64,000 nucleotides of DNA. Origin: Amyelois transitella. Its lineage: Eukaryota; Arthropoda; Insecta; Lepidoptera; Pyralidae. Positions within the stretch are counted from its first letter, which is position 1. Each line of letters starts with the position of its first letter. The notes beneath the pieces are model-generated. The model did no database searches. It was not told the origin of the DNA and worked only from the letters and a program-made list of their open reading frames with translations. This document shows, one piece after another, positions 48,346 to 60,300 of this stretch. A program made the position numbers and the translations under genes. The stretch covers positions 6,315,501 through 6,379,500 of the forward strand of contig NC_083505.1 of assembly GCF_032362555.1 (NCBI RefSeq), in the 5' to 3' direction.

Positions 48346-51300
48346 ATGGACTCATATAATTTATTTGGTGATGATGGAAGCGGTATGTTGGAAGGACTTA
48401 CTGATCTCGGTGGAACGGACAGCTTTGCTGGTAACTCTGCATCTGGAGTAGCTGTTGATAATAAAGATACTGCAGATAATAGGTATGTATTACTTAATCT
48501 TCCATTGACCCAAATAATGTATCAGTACTTGGATGACCTCGGTATTTTTTGTTATGTTTTAAACTTAGAGAATAAATTTATAAAAAAAATTGACAATGGT
48601 TCCAAGTGATATTAGAAAATAATTGTCGATATAAAAAAAATACAATTGTCGTAGCCTAGTAACCTTATATGGAAAAATGATGTTAGGTGAAAATCTTAGA
48701 GTATCGACTTAATTATAAATAATGGTGGAAATATAGTGAGACCCAGCTATATAATGCCTCGTGTGCGTCTGTATTTCAAATTTAAAAAATATATGCTTTA
48801 TGTAATATTAGGTTTTTACTACGCTTTTATTAGCTTGGGTTGTATGTATGTATGTAGGTATGTATGTAACGGAATCTTTGAGCTTAATTTTCACTGGTTT
48901 CTAAACGTCTGATCAACTTGGAACTTTGCACACGTATTAAGGACCGATGACAATGCAATATTTTGATAAGAGTTTCTCATTATCCTTATTAAAACTGCCA
49001 GGATTAATAAATTCATTTTTAGATCCTTCGTAGGAGAGTAAGAGAGACAGAGCTAGCAATTTCCATACAAGAAACCGAGAAGTTCTGACGTATAATGAGT
49101 CCTAAAAAAAAGAAATATATTTCCATATAATGTTACTATTAACCTGAGGCTTTTTTATTTCATCGCATCGCTCCATTTAGAATTACCATTAGAAACAATA
49201 GTAGAATTAGTAGAATATTTTAAAACAATAAAAAATATATAAGTAATAAAACAAAAGTAATAAATGAAAATTGAACAACTGATTTTACAATAATACAAGA
49301 ATAAAGTTACTACCTACAGAACTTTGCAATATTTAATACGTATTTAACATATTAATGCAATTCTTGAATTAACATTAGGTATCTTTTGCCTATTTATAAT
49401 AGCAACACTGTAATACTCGTTTGGAAAATGAGTGACAGTTTATTTATGTCAAATAAATTTTGCAGTAAGTTTTGAATTCGATTCGAACACCTGTAAACTT
49501 TCTTTCTGGATGCCTGTGTATTTACCTATTTGCACTTTGTTTTATGCTGATAACTTGTCGTTATTTGGAGTTTGGAATCTCCCGTTGAGTCGAGCTTTGT
49601 TCTTCCGGATATTCGTGTGATTTTATCATCTGAGATTGGACTCTGACTGTGTTCACTGTGTTGTGCAGATATTTTGAGATAGGACTCCTGTAAAAAGTAC
49701 CTGATTATTTGAGATAGGACTCCCAAGTTTGTGTTTGATTTGTGAAAGACAGATTTTACAACAAAAGTGCCACGATGTCTTCAGATAAACATTGTTGCGT
49801 TCCTGGTTATAAAGGCGGTGGAGGTATGTTTGAAATATTTTTGTTGCTGTATCAATCTGCCTCTTAATCTTGTGGTTTGATTCCTGGCAAGGCCACAATC
49901 GAAAACTATAAAATTCTTTTCAACTGGGTTTAACAATCATTATACATACATACATATAATCACGTCTATATCCCTTGCGGGGTAGACAGAGCCAACAGTC
50001 TTGTAAAGACTGATAAGCCACCTTCAGCTATTAGGCTTTAAGATAGAATTGAGATTCAAATAGTGACAGGTTGCTAGCCCATCGCCTAAAAAGAATCATG
50101 ATGATGAGAATATTATGAGATTTAATCCAATCAGGCCACATATAACTTTAAGAAAGTTGTGAAAACCGCCGGCGATGGGCGCATGGTTCCAAAATCTTTT
50201 CTAGTAAGATAGTTATACCAGAAGTGTTCTTCTTCTTCTTCTTCTTAGCCTTCTTCTATCAGCATTCTGATGTAGACTTCATCTCCTTCCATTCTTCTCT
50301 ATTTTGGGCAGTAAGAGTCCAATTGCTGCCCGCCACCTGCTTGATGTCGTCTTTCCATCTCATTTGTGGCCTTCCCCTGGGTCGCTTTTGGTCCCAAGGT
50401 CTCCAGTCTAGCAATCTTTTGCACCAAGATTCAGACTTCCTGGCAATATGACCAGCCCACTCCCACTTGAGCTTCGCAACTCTTCTGCCGACATCCGTGA
50501 CTTTGCTGCGCCGTCTTAGGTCCTTATTGGTCACACGGTCTTTCAGACAGACGCCTACAATTTTCCGCTCCATATGCCTTTGTGCCACCCCAAGCTTGTG
50601 TATCACTTCTTGGGTTTCGGCGCCATATGTCAGGACGGGTAGTATGCACTGGTCGAAAATTTGGGCTTTTTGTCGTGACGTCAGGTTCATGTTAAAAACA
50701 TATTCAAGCTTGGAGTAGGCTGCCCACCCCAGTCTTATTCGTCTGTCGATTTCGTTACACTGGTTCTCTTTGCCTATTTTAATTTCTTGACCCAAGTACA
50801 CATACTTTTGGACTTGCTCAATTTCTGTCCCTCCTACTTCAATCCTGATGTTGTTTTGTTGTTCGGATGTCATAACTTTGGTCTTATCGAGGTTCATTTC
50901 CAGTCCTACTCGTAATGATGTGTTGTGTAGGTCCTCGATCATCTCTTGTAGTTCAGTAGGGTTGTCAGCAAATAAGACTATGTCGTCCGCGAATCGAAGG
51001 TTGGTTAAACGTGCACCTGATATGGAAATACCTCGTTTTTGCCAATTCAGTTTTTTAAATACGTCCTCGACAACCAGCGTAAACAATTTAGGCGATAGGT
51101 TATCTCCCTGTCTTACTCCCCTTTTGATGTTAATAGGGTTTGTCATCTGCGGTATTGACACTTTCATTTTAGCGTTTTGGTAAACTCTGGCGATCAGCTG
51201 GTTGTATCTATGATCAACTCTTGCGTTCCTTAGCGAGTTATGTACGGCCCAAGTTTCCACGCTGTCGAACGCCTTTTTATAGTCAATGAATGCCAACCAC

Positions 51301-54300
51301 AGTGGCATTTGATACTCGGTAGTTTTCTCGATGAGGACTCTCATTGCCAGAATGTGCTCTATTGTGCTGTATCCCGCTCTAAAGCCTGCTTGCTCGATTG
51401 GTTGGTAGAAGTCCAGTTTAGGTGTTATCCTGGTGGTGATAATCTTGGAGAAGAGCTTGTAGGTTTGTGATAGCAGACTTATGGGTCTATAATTATTTAA
51501 GTCCGTCTTGCATCCTTTCTTGTACAATATAATTACCACAGCGCTATTCCAACCTTCCGGTAGATCTCCTGAATGTAGGCCTACATTCAGGAGATCTACC
51601 AGAAGTGTTAACTTCCAAAAAATTATTGTATAAAAAAACTAAAAGACTACGCGTTTTATTGCTAATCGAACTAAAAAATAGAAAATAAATAATAGTTTAA
51701 AAAAAAAACTAAAAAACTACGCTTTTATTGCTAATCAAACTAAAAAATAGAAAATTAATGACAAAGGAATTCAGTAGTAGCAAGTCGAACAATCAGTTAT
51801 AGTCAGTTGTAGTAGTAATTACCTCGGATTAAAATTATAACAAAATTAAATTTATTAACAAAACAATTTCAATCTGAGTAAAAAGCGTGGGGTGCATTTT
51901 ACTTCATTTTCATAACTCTCTTGTCATAAATATATGCTAATAGAATGATTTTAATATTTACTACATCAGGCACCCCACGCTTTTTACTCAGATTGAAATT
52001 GTTTTGTTAATAAATTTAATTTTGTTATAATTTTAATCCGAGGTAATTACTACTACTACTGTTACATATGAAATTTGGTATAGAAGGAAAAAAAGTCGAA
52101 TATTTTTATTATAATATATTTATTTAATCAAAGAACCATAATTTCTATGCTTCTTCTTCTCCTATCTTTTGCCATCTCATAGGTAGTTCATTGATCCCTT
52201 TCTGAAAAAAAACCCATTCGGACGGCAATTAATAAAATCTTCGAAGGCGGTTTGGACTGAATTAGGCCCTATCAGAGATGAATTTTTCTTTTTTTTTTGA
52301 AGAAGTTATCCAAATTTTGAAAAAAAAAAAATGGTTTTCTGTTAGAGCAAAGTAGGTAACCTTTTTGGGTAAATTTTCGCTTGGAGCAGGATTTGGCTGG
52401 CTGGCCATTAGTCCAGCCATTGTGATGAGCGTTTCCAAATATCGTAGAGAATCCACTTTTCATCACAGGTAAGGATTTGATTTAAAACCCTTCATTATTG
52501 TGCTGGTTAAGTAACGCAGCGGTCGACACGCATTTGCCGGTGTGCGTCACTCAGTACCCTTCAAGTTTCTTAATCTTCCCAATTTGTTTCAAGTGGGTTA
52601 AAATAGTTTTATCACTAACAACGAAGCCTGAAGCCAACTCGGAAGTGGTTTGCGATGGCTCCGCTTCCTCAATGGCCTTCAATTCTTCTTCAAAAAGCTG
52701 ATGAACAGGACAGTCCTAGTTACATCCCAAGAATATATCCTACTATATACACCTCTACAGCTGTTAATGCAAATTTATCATTTTAAGATACAAACGATGC
52801 ATGGAACGCAATAATAAGAAAGAAAAAAATACAGCAAACTTACTTAATATTCATTACGAATCAAGTTTTATTGAAATGATGGAAAATATTCATAGTACTA
52901 AAATTGACACAGCATGCCAAGTTAATATATTTTCGCGTGTCGGAAATGAAGGAAAATCATTCATCTGCATTAGATATGTATATAGTGGCAAAGATATATG
53001 TGACTCTGAAGTTCAAACTGAAATATCAAGCAATTCGAAGATTATCAAGTTTGACAAAAAAAACCAAGCACCAAGGATTTAATACTATTGAAAAGACTTT
53101 CGGCTTGTACTTGTTACTTAATGTATATTATACTTTGTTACTTAATGACGGCCGCCCATTTGACATTCAATGTCCGCCATAATTGTGAACGCTTACTGTC
53201 GTCGCGCACCCGGCCAATAAACTTAAATTTGGAATTCTTATCCAAAGTGTTTGGTTTCAGCACCAATACAAAAAAGAATAGGACCAATCCATCTCTTTCC
53301 CATTGATGTCGTAACAGGCTACTAAGGGATAAGCTTATAAACTTGGGATTCTTTTTTTAGGCGATGGGCTAGCAACCTGTCACTATTTGAATCTTAATTC
53401 TATCATTAAGCTACACAGCTGAACGTGGTCTTAATTACTGTTGGCTCTGTCTACCCCGCAAGGGATATAGACGTGACTATATGTATGTTACCAAAGAGGA
53501 GAAATTTGTGATGAAAGTGGTCAGTACAAAAAAAACTCCCAATTTCAAATGTAACGACCTAAATATAAACGAGTAATAGTTTGTATAGTTTGAAATAATA
53601 ATATGCATATTTAGTTTCAGACAACCATATACACAGAGCAACGTGGCACAAGATAGTTCTATCCAGAAACTGGCATCGTTTGGGGGAGGCGGCGCAGGCG
53701 GGATAACGAACAGTGCACAGCCTGTCCCGCCACCTGCAGGCCCACCAGCTGCAGACTATCATGAATACGGCAACTATCCTCCGCGACCACGATTACCGCA
53801 GCCACCACATGCCCCGCTCCATCCATCACACCATGTGCTCCCATCGCATTCATATCCAGGGTACCACGCGGGACCTGACCCCATGTACAGCATGCCTGAA
53901 CAATCAGGTAATTTGACTCTTTTGTAATGGTAATAAACAAAACAGTAAAAAATACATAGGTAGGTACACTGATAGTAGTTAAGTCCATAAATTTGATTTA
54001 AAAATACTAGGATAGCCAAAAGTAATAAAGATGGCTTTGCAACTTTCTTGCCAGTGAAGTTTAGGAACGGTTTTATCTTCTGTCAAGTCAGGATGGCAAT
54101 TGAACAAAAATGACAAAATATTGGATGATAAATTTACCAGAAGTCAGGTTTCATATTTAAGGATATAGATATAGTAAATCATGAACACACTTACCTTTTT
54201 AAAACCATACACTTTAAAAAACTATATTGTCATATAAGTCTACAAACTCTTAGAATGTTTAGATACCGTGCGCTCGGTACGCGCATCCAGCGATGGAGCT

Positions 54301-57300
54301 CGTTGTCGGCACAGCCGCGCAGGCAACTCGTTTGAATTTTCCTTTATAATTATAATTTTTTTTAAATTATATTTTAGGTATTGGAGATATGGGTGTGTGG
54401 TCTGGAGCACCAGGAGCAAATAGATATGGTCCAATAACTCCCGTATACAGACATTCTTATGAACACCAGCAAAAGATTCATCAATATTCACCTCAGCAGG
54501 TATGCTATATGGATTTCTTAAGTCACTTTTATAAGTATTTCATTCTTAATACAATTAAATTGACACATTTTTACAGACTTCCAGTCTAGGGCTGCAGTCG
54601 CAAAATGGGGCATACCTACCAAGACAACCTCATTTTTCACAACCTCCATCACAGCAACTTTATGGGCAGCAGCAGGTGTGTTGTGTATTACTTATCGGGA
54701 AATTATAAGTAAAGCAACAAAATTATTTATTGGTCATGAAATCACACTTTTGATTTTATAAATAATCCAAGGGAAATTAAAAAAAAAATTAACGCCTTTT
54801 GACGTTATAAATAAGAAATTCGTAAATCCACTTACTTTTGATAAGTATACAAAATTAGATAGGTACGGATGGATGTGATCGGATCGGAGGTTTTTTCTCT
54901 CTAACGTAAAAGTAACATACATAACAAGTATAAAGAAATTGCGTAAAATTCGCACACAGGTAAATTACGTATTAGGTACGTGTAAATTATTACCTATGTT
55001 AGGACAAGGTTGACCTTGTCCGTCCGTCAACAAGTATTTGGCTACGGTATCGTACGCTTTAGGTACAAGACCCAGACTAGACCTGTGAAGATTAGTTAAG
55101 TACTGCGTATGTACATGCCAAACCAATATAATAAATACATTTGACACAGAGGCGGACATGTTTTACCTCTTGCATTATTTTGAAACTAGAAAGTAGGTAC
55201 CTACTAAAACCAATGTTGATGGAAAGATACTGGTTTCTCTCACTCAATTCAATTTAATAATAGTACAGCATAAATCATATTATTTGAACGTATATAACTA
55301 ACTTATGTAATATAATGATATTGTGCTCCGATGTTTACAAATTAGAAACATACATTTCTACATTTAAAAAAGATGTTTGACGTTGAAATAAATGAGATGT
55401 TTGACGTTTGATTTATATGAACGGTTTTTGACTTCTCTTAATAGGAATCACTTTACTTACCATATTATAAACAACAATATTTACACTACAATAGCAATTT
55501 ACTTCTGGGCGCAAGTCTAGCAAAAAAAAAGCGGCACGGCCGTACCATCCTTTTCTCGAAGCAATTCAGACTATTTTCATTTTATTGCGGTTTAATACTC
55601 TATTACTGATACTAATTCTCATTGATTCAAACTACCTGTATAGTCAGCCACAATAGTAAATTGTGGGTGACTTGGCAATTTAGAAGGCAACAAATATTTA
55701 GAGGCGAATATTGTTATTAAAAATAAACTTGTTTAATTAGCACCCTTACCTATCTATTACGGTTCCTTTAGTTCACATATGTCCATGCACTGCTACAAAC
55801 CATTGCTGTTGTGAAAGAGAGAGAGAGACCTTAGATGTTAAAACGATATTTTTTGGGATTTACGAAGTCTTATCAAACCCACTAAGAGTCAATGGTTTCT
55901 ATGGTTGGTGCTTTGAGTTTGGCTTGATCACAACCTAGCATTCAACAAAGCCTGTCAAAATATTCCAATGTATATAGATTAGGGTTTTAATAGATAATAT
56001 AGTTTTTTGATACTGGTAATCCGTTTGTACTAGGTAATATATTAAGACACGAATTGTTCCACCAACGTACCAAAATATAGGTAAATGTACTTACTAAAAG
56101 TGTGACGATACCATATCGCCACATATTTGGTTCATTTATTTTTTAAGACTTAATGTTCTTTCGCCTATTTAGTCATTTTTAATTTCTTGGAAAAGGGAAT
56201 ATTAAATTCATAAACAAAAATAATTTTACATTCGATGGTTTACTTTTAGTGTATCAATATTATTTTGTTTCAGAGTTATCCGAATTACACACAAATGCAT
56301 CCACCTAGTGCACCTAGACTAAGCCAACATCCTACCTATCATCAGCAAATGGATGTAAATCCTCATCAATATGGAATTCCACATGGGCAACAGAGCCATT
56401 CTTTATCACAGCATCCACCACATCAAAGCATTGGCAGTCATGCTGGAAGTATACAAAATCATCCAAATGTACATCTTCATCATTCTGGTGCACCGCCGTT
56501 GCATCACGTGCCACGACAACCGCCCGGTCCGTCTTCATCTGTGGCGCCTGCGCATCCAGCAAATATGCCGTATGCATCTCCTCATCATGGCGTTCCTATG
56601 AATTATCAATCTCATCAAGTCCAACATCCTCTTGACGTTAATGTCACAAATCAATACAACCCCGTAAAATCAAGTGGCATCGAAACAGGCAGTCCTCAGT
56701 ATCGTCCACCGTTTCCACAATTATCTCCTCAGATGTCGCCCAGAGCTCAAATGTCTCCAAGACAACAACAAGCTCCCCAATTATCGCCAAGGCCCGTTAT
56801 GTCCCCTGTAAAAGGGCCTAGTGCTTCACCACATGCATCTCGAAATGTAGTGCAATCCCCAGTTTCTTCAGGACCACCACAACCGGCAGGAACATTTTCT
56901 TCTCAAAATACGTTACAAGCTTTGGAACAAATGGTTTTGCCCCCTGGTTCAGAATATTCATACCAAAGGAATCCTTCATCGCCAGCGGTTGGACATGTGG
57001 GGTCATCACCTTCACAATGGAGTCAAAATAAGATTCCAACCCCTATTAATCAGCCAACTACGCTAGAAACCAGTGATCAATCAAGTAAAGAACCAGTTGT
57101 TACAAAAACAGAAATGGTCAAAAGTACTCCTGTTTCTGTTCCAAATAACGATTCTAATAATTTAAATAAATTAGACATGGAGCATGAAAGGAAATCAACG
57201 GAAATTTCGCCCTCCCACATGTTTTTAACTCCTGCTTCTGTAAATTCCGTACCAAAGGAGAATTTAACTACTACAACAGCAACTGTTTCCCCTGCACCTG

Positions 57301-60300
57301 CTGGTCATCCAATCACCTCTTGTGGATCAACTGAAATGGAAACTCCTGAGAAGATGCATAATCCAAGTTTAAAAAATGAATCTGACACTGATGTTAAAGA
57401 AGAGAAAATTGTCGAAAAAAATAAAGATAATAATACCTTGAAGAGTGATCATATTCAAGAAATTAATCAACAAATAGGAGATAAGAAATGCAGTAACGAA
57501 ACATTAGGACTAAATATCTCTGTGCCCACAACATCTACCAAAAGTAGTGTAAATGTGGGAACCGAAATTGCACAAAACCAAATGCATTTACCACCACCTC
57601 ATTCCATTACAATAAATACTAGTCCCAACTCCGGAACGCAATATGAAAACCAAGGAACCTTGAACAGCAATAGAAACCAAAGTTTTCAGGGTAACAATAT
57701 TCAAAATGTACCACCGAGTTTGTCTAATGTAATTCCGCATAATATTCCAAGTAGTGTTAATATTCCAGCAAGTATGTCTTCATCTTTACAAAACAATGCT
57801 ACTAATAATGTTCCATCAAGCTTCCCCTCTGTCACTACTCCTGGTACAATCAGTGTGCCTACTGGGCAATCAAGTCATACCCTTGCTCAGGTGGGTATTG
57901 CAAATACTGTGTCGTCTTCAATGCCAGTACACAATCAGCAAATTAATTCGAATTCTATTTCCAACATGCAACAAACAGGAATGCCCAACATCCCTAGTAC
58001 TTTGCCTATGGTATCAACAAGTGCAAATACAAATTTATCAAGTGTACCTGTTCCTATGCAAATGAGTGTTTCAAACATGCACTCTAATATGGGACCTACA
58101 ATGCAGGCTATATCTAATATGTCTCACAACATACCACATAACCCCAATATCATTATGATGGGCCCAAACCCAATAGCTCATTCCAGTGTACCTAGTATTT
58201 ATCACGCTTCTCATCATCAAGAACGAATGGGGTTGCAACAACAAATACAGGAAATATACTGTTTACCACCATCAAATGAAAATCAAGAAAAAGTTCGATG
58301 TCTGCAAGAACGATTAGTTTTATTGCAACAGCACGAGACTAATGAAAAATGTAATGGAGGGCCGAATTGTATTTTACAAAACCCATTATACGGGTCAAAA
58401 ATGATAGAAAGTCCCCAGGTTACTAGTACAACTGGACGAGGAAGGGGTAAAGGACCTGCAAAACCCAGAAAACCAAGGGTGAAAAAGGATAAAAATACCG
58501 CGGCGGCATCTCTTGATCAATTACCTGTTTCTGAAGACTGTGTTACAGCTGGCACGGGATTGCACAGTAATTCTGAACTAGATCTAGAAATGAGTGAAGA
58601 TTTAACAAATTTAGATAGTAGTGCCATTTCAATAGACGAATTGGGAGGTGGAAAGGCAAAGAAACCGAGAGGTCCACGAAAAAATAAGGAAAAGAAACCT
58701 CGTACGCCCAAAGAACCCAAAATACCTAAACAACCAGGAGATAAGCCCGTCAAGGAAAGAAAAAAACGTGAACCTCGAGATCCTAATGCACCTAAAAGAA
58801 AAAGAAATACGAAAAAAGACGCTTCCGAAATGTTAGCTGATACAACCACAAGTTATGATTTTCTTGAAAAAGGTTCTTTAGATAATTCTAGTGAAACAAC
58901 TCCAATTAATCTTCACGAAGTGTCAAAAAGTGCTACAAGTTCGGAATTTGCAGTTTTGGATGATTCTAACGTTACTGATTTTGATGATATACCTGTGTCT
59001 AAAATTCCTATTAAAGAGTTATTAGAAGAAGCTGAAGCTAAGAGAGAATGTGATAGAGATGATGAAAGCGAATCAATTAGTCAAAAGAAACGTACTTCAC
59101 GAAAACGTTCTTCAATTTGTGGAAGTGGTAGAAAATCCTCATTGAAAAGAACACCAGGCGGACGTAGGAAGAAACGTGGTGGCTTAGTACCCGATTCTGA
59201 TGGAGAGCCTGATGATATGATGGCAACACCGCCACCGTCACCGCCACCCGAGGCTGATGACAGCCTGAAAAGGCGTTCGGCAAGAAACACTCAACGTAAA
59301 AAATATACAGATGATGTCATGTTACGTTTGTCAGATGATGAATTTACCATGACAGCTTCTAAAATTGAAAAAGAATGTAAGGCTGATGATATTTTGGAAA
59401 CCAAAGAAATTGTAAAAGCAGAAGGTACACCTAAACTAACTCCTAACTATATGTATGTTAATACCACCGAAGAAGATTCTATGATTGTTCAACATGTATT
59501 AGCATCTCGGATGGGTAAAAGGGAGTTAAAACATGAAACACCTTCTGAAGTAAATAAATCTGATAATGTCTCTAACTCTGAAACTACTCCAACAATTTCT
59601 GATGAAAATAAATCTCAGTTGCAATCCACAACACAGTTATTAGATAAACCAGATGTTGAATCTAGTGTAGACAAACCTATACCGTCACCAGAACTTAAGG
59701 TAGAAGATGTCAAAGACAACATAGAGGAACCTCAAATACAACCGGATCCAAAAGTTGATGATGATAAACAAGTAGAAATTAAAAATAAAAAGCCTGTTAT
59801 GGTTGATGTTGAAGAATATTATGTTAAGTATAGGAACTTTTCTTATTTGCACTGTGAATGGAAAACTGAAGAAGAATTGTATAAAGGAGATAAACGCATA
59901 TTCTCAAAAATAAAACGTTTCAAACAAAAACAGGCTCAACAAATGAACATATTTGAACTCTTAGATGATGAGCCATTCAATCCAGACTATATAGAAGTGG
60001 AAAGAATTTTAGATTTGTCTGAAAATCAAGATCCAGCAAATAACTCTGTTGTAAAACATTATTTGGTTAAATGGAAAAGCTTGCAATATGAAGACAGTAC
60101 ATGGGAGTTAGAGGAAGATATTGATGTTGATAAAATAAAACAATATAAAATATTTAGTGAGATTCCGTCGAAAGATAAATGGAAATACAAAAAAAGGCCT
60201 TCTGCGGACCATTGGGTACAATTAAAAGAATCTCCTCTGTATAAAGGAGGCAACACATTAAGACCATATCAACTGGAAGGACTTAATTGGTTACTTTTCT

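Larger units (their letters stand above)
48813..52056 (+). mobile_element. Composite repeat X, copy B (kismet intron 1)
   Basis: Second copy of the repeat at 30561-34210, in the first kismet intron and in the same orientation. It lacks both TIR insertions of copy A but has gained an RTE insertion (about 50233-51599). It also carries a direct duplication of the ACTACGCTTTTATTGCTAATC block (51628-51700 and 51701-51765) that is single in copy A. Without the RTE it is about 1.87 kb, matching the copy A core. Confidence 0.8.

Noticed and set aside
54240-54340. GC-rich patch as a tRNA gene
   Set aside because: No A/B box spacing and no cloverleaf pairing; it is probably intronic sequence before kismet exon 3.
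58517-58849. 110-codon minus-strand frame in kismet
   Set aside because: Antisense of the lysine-rich kismet segment; composition alone explains it.
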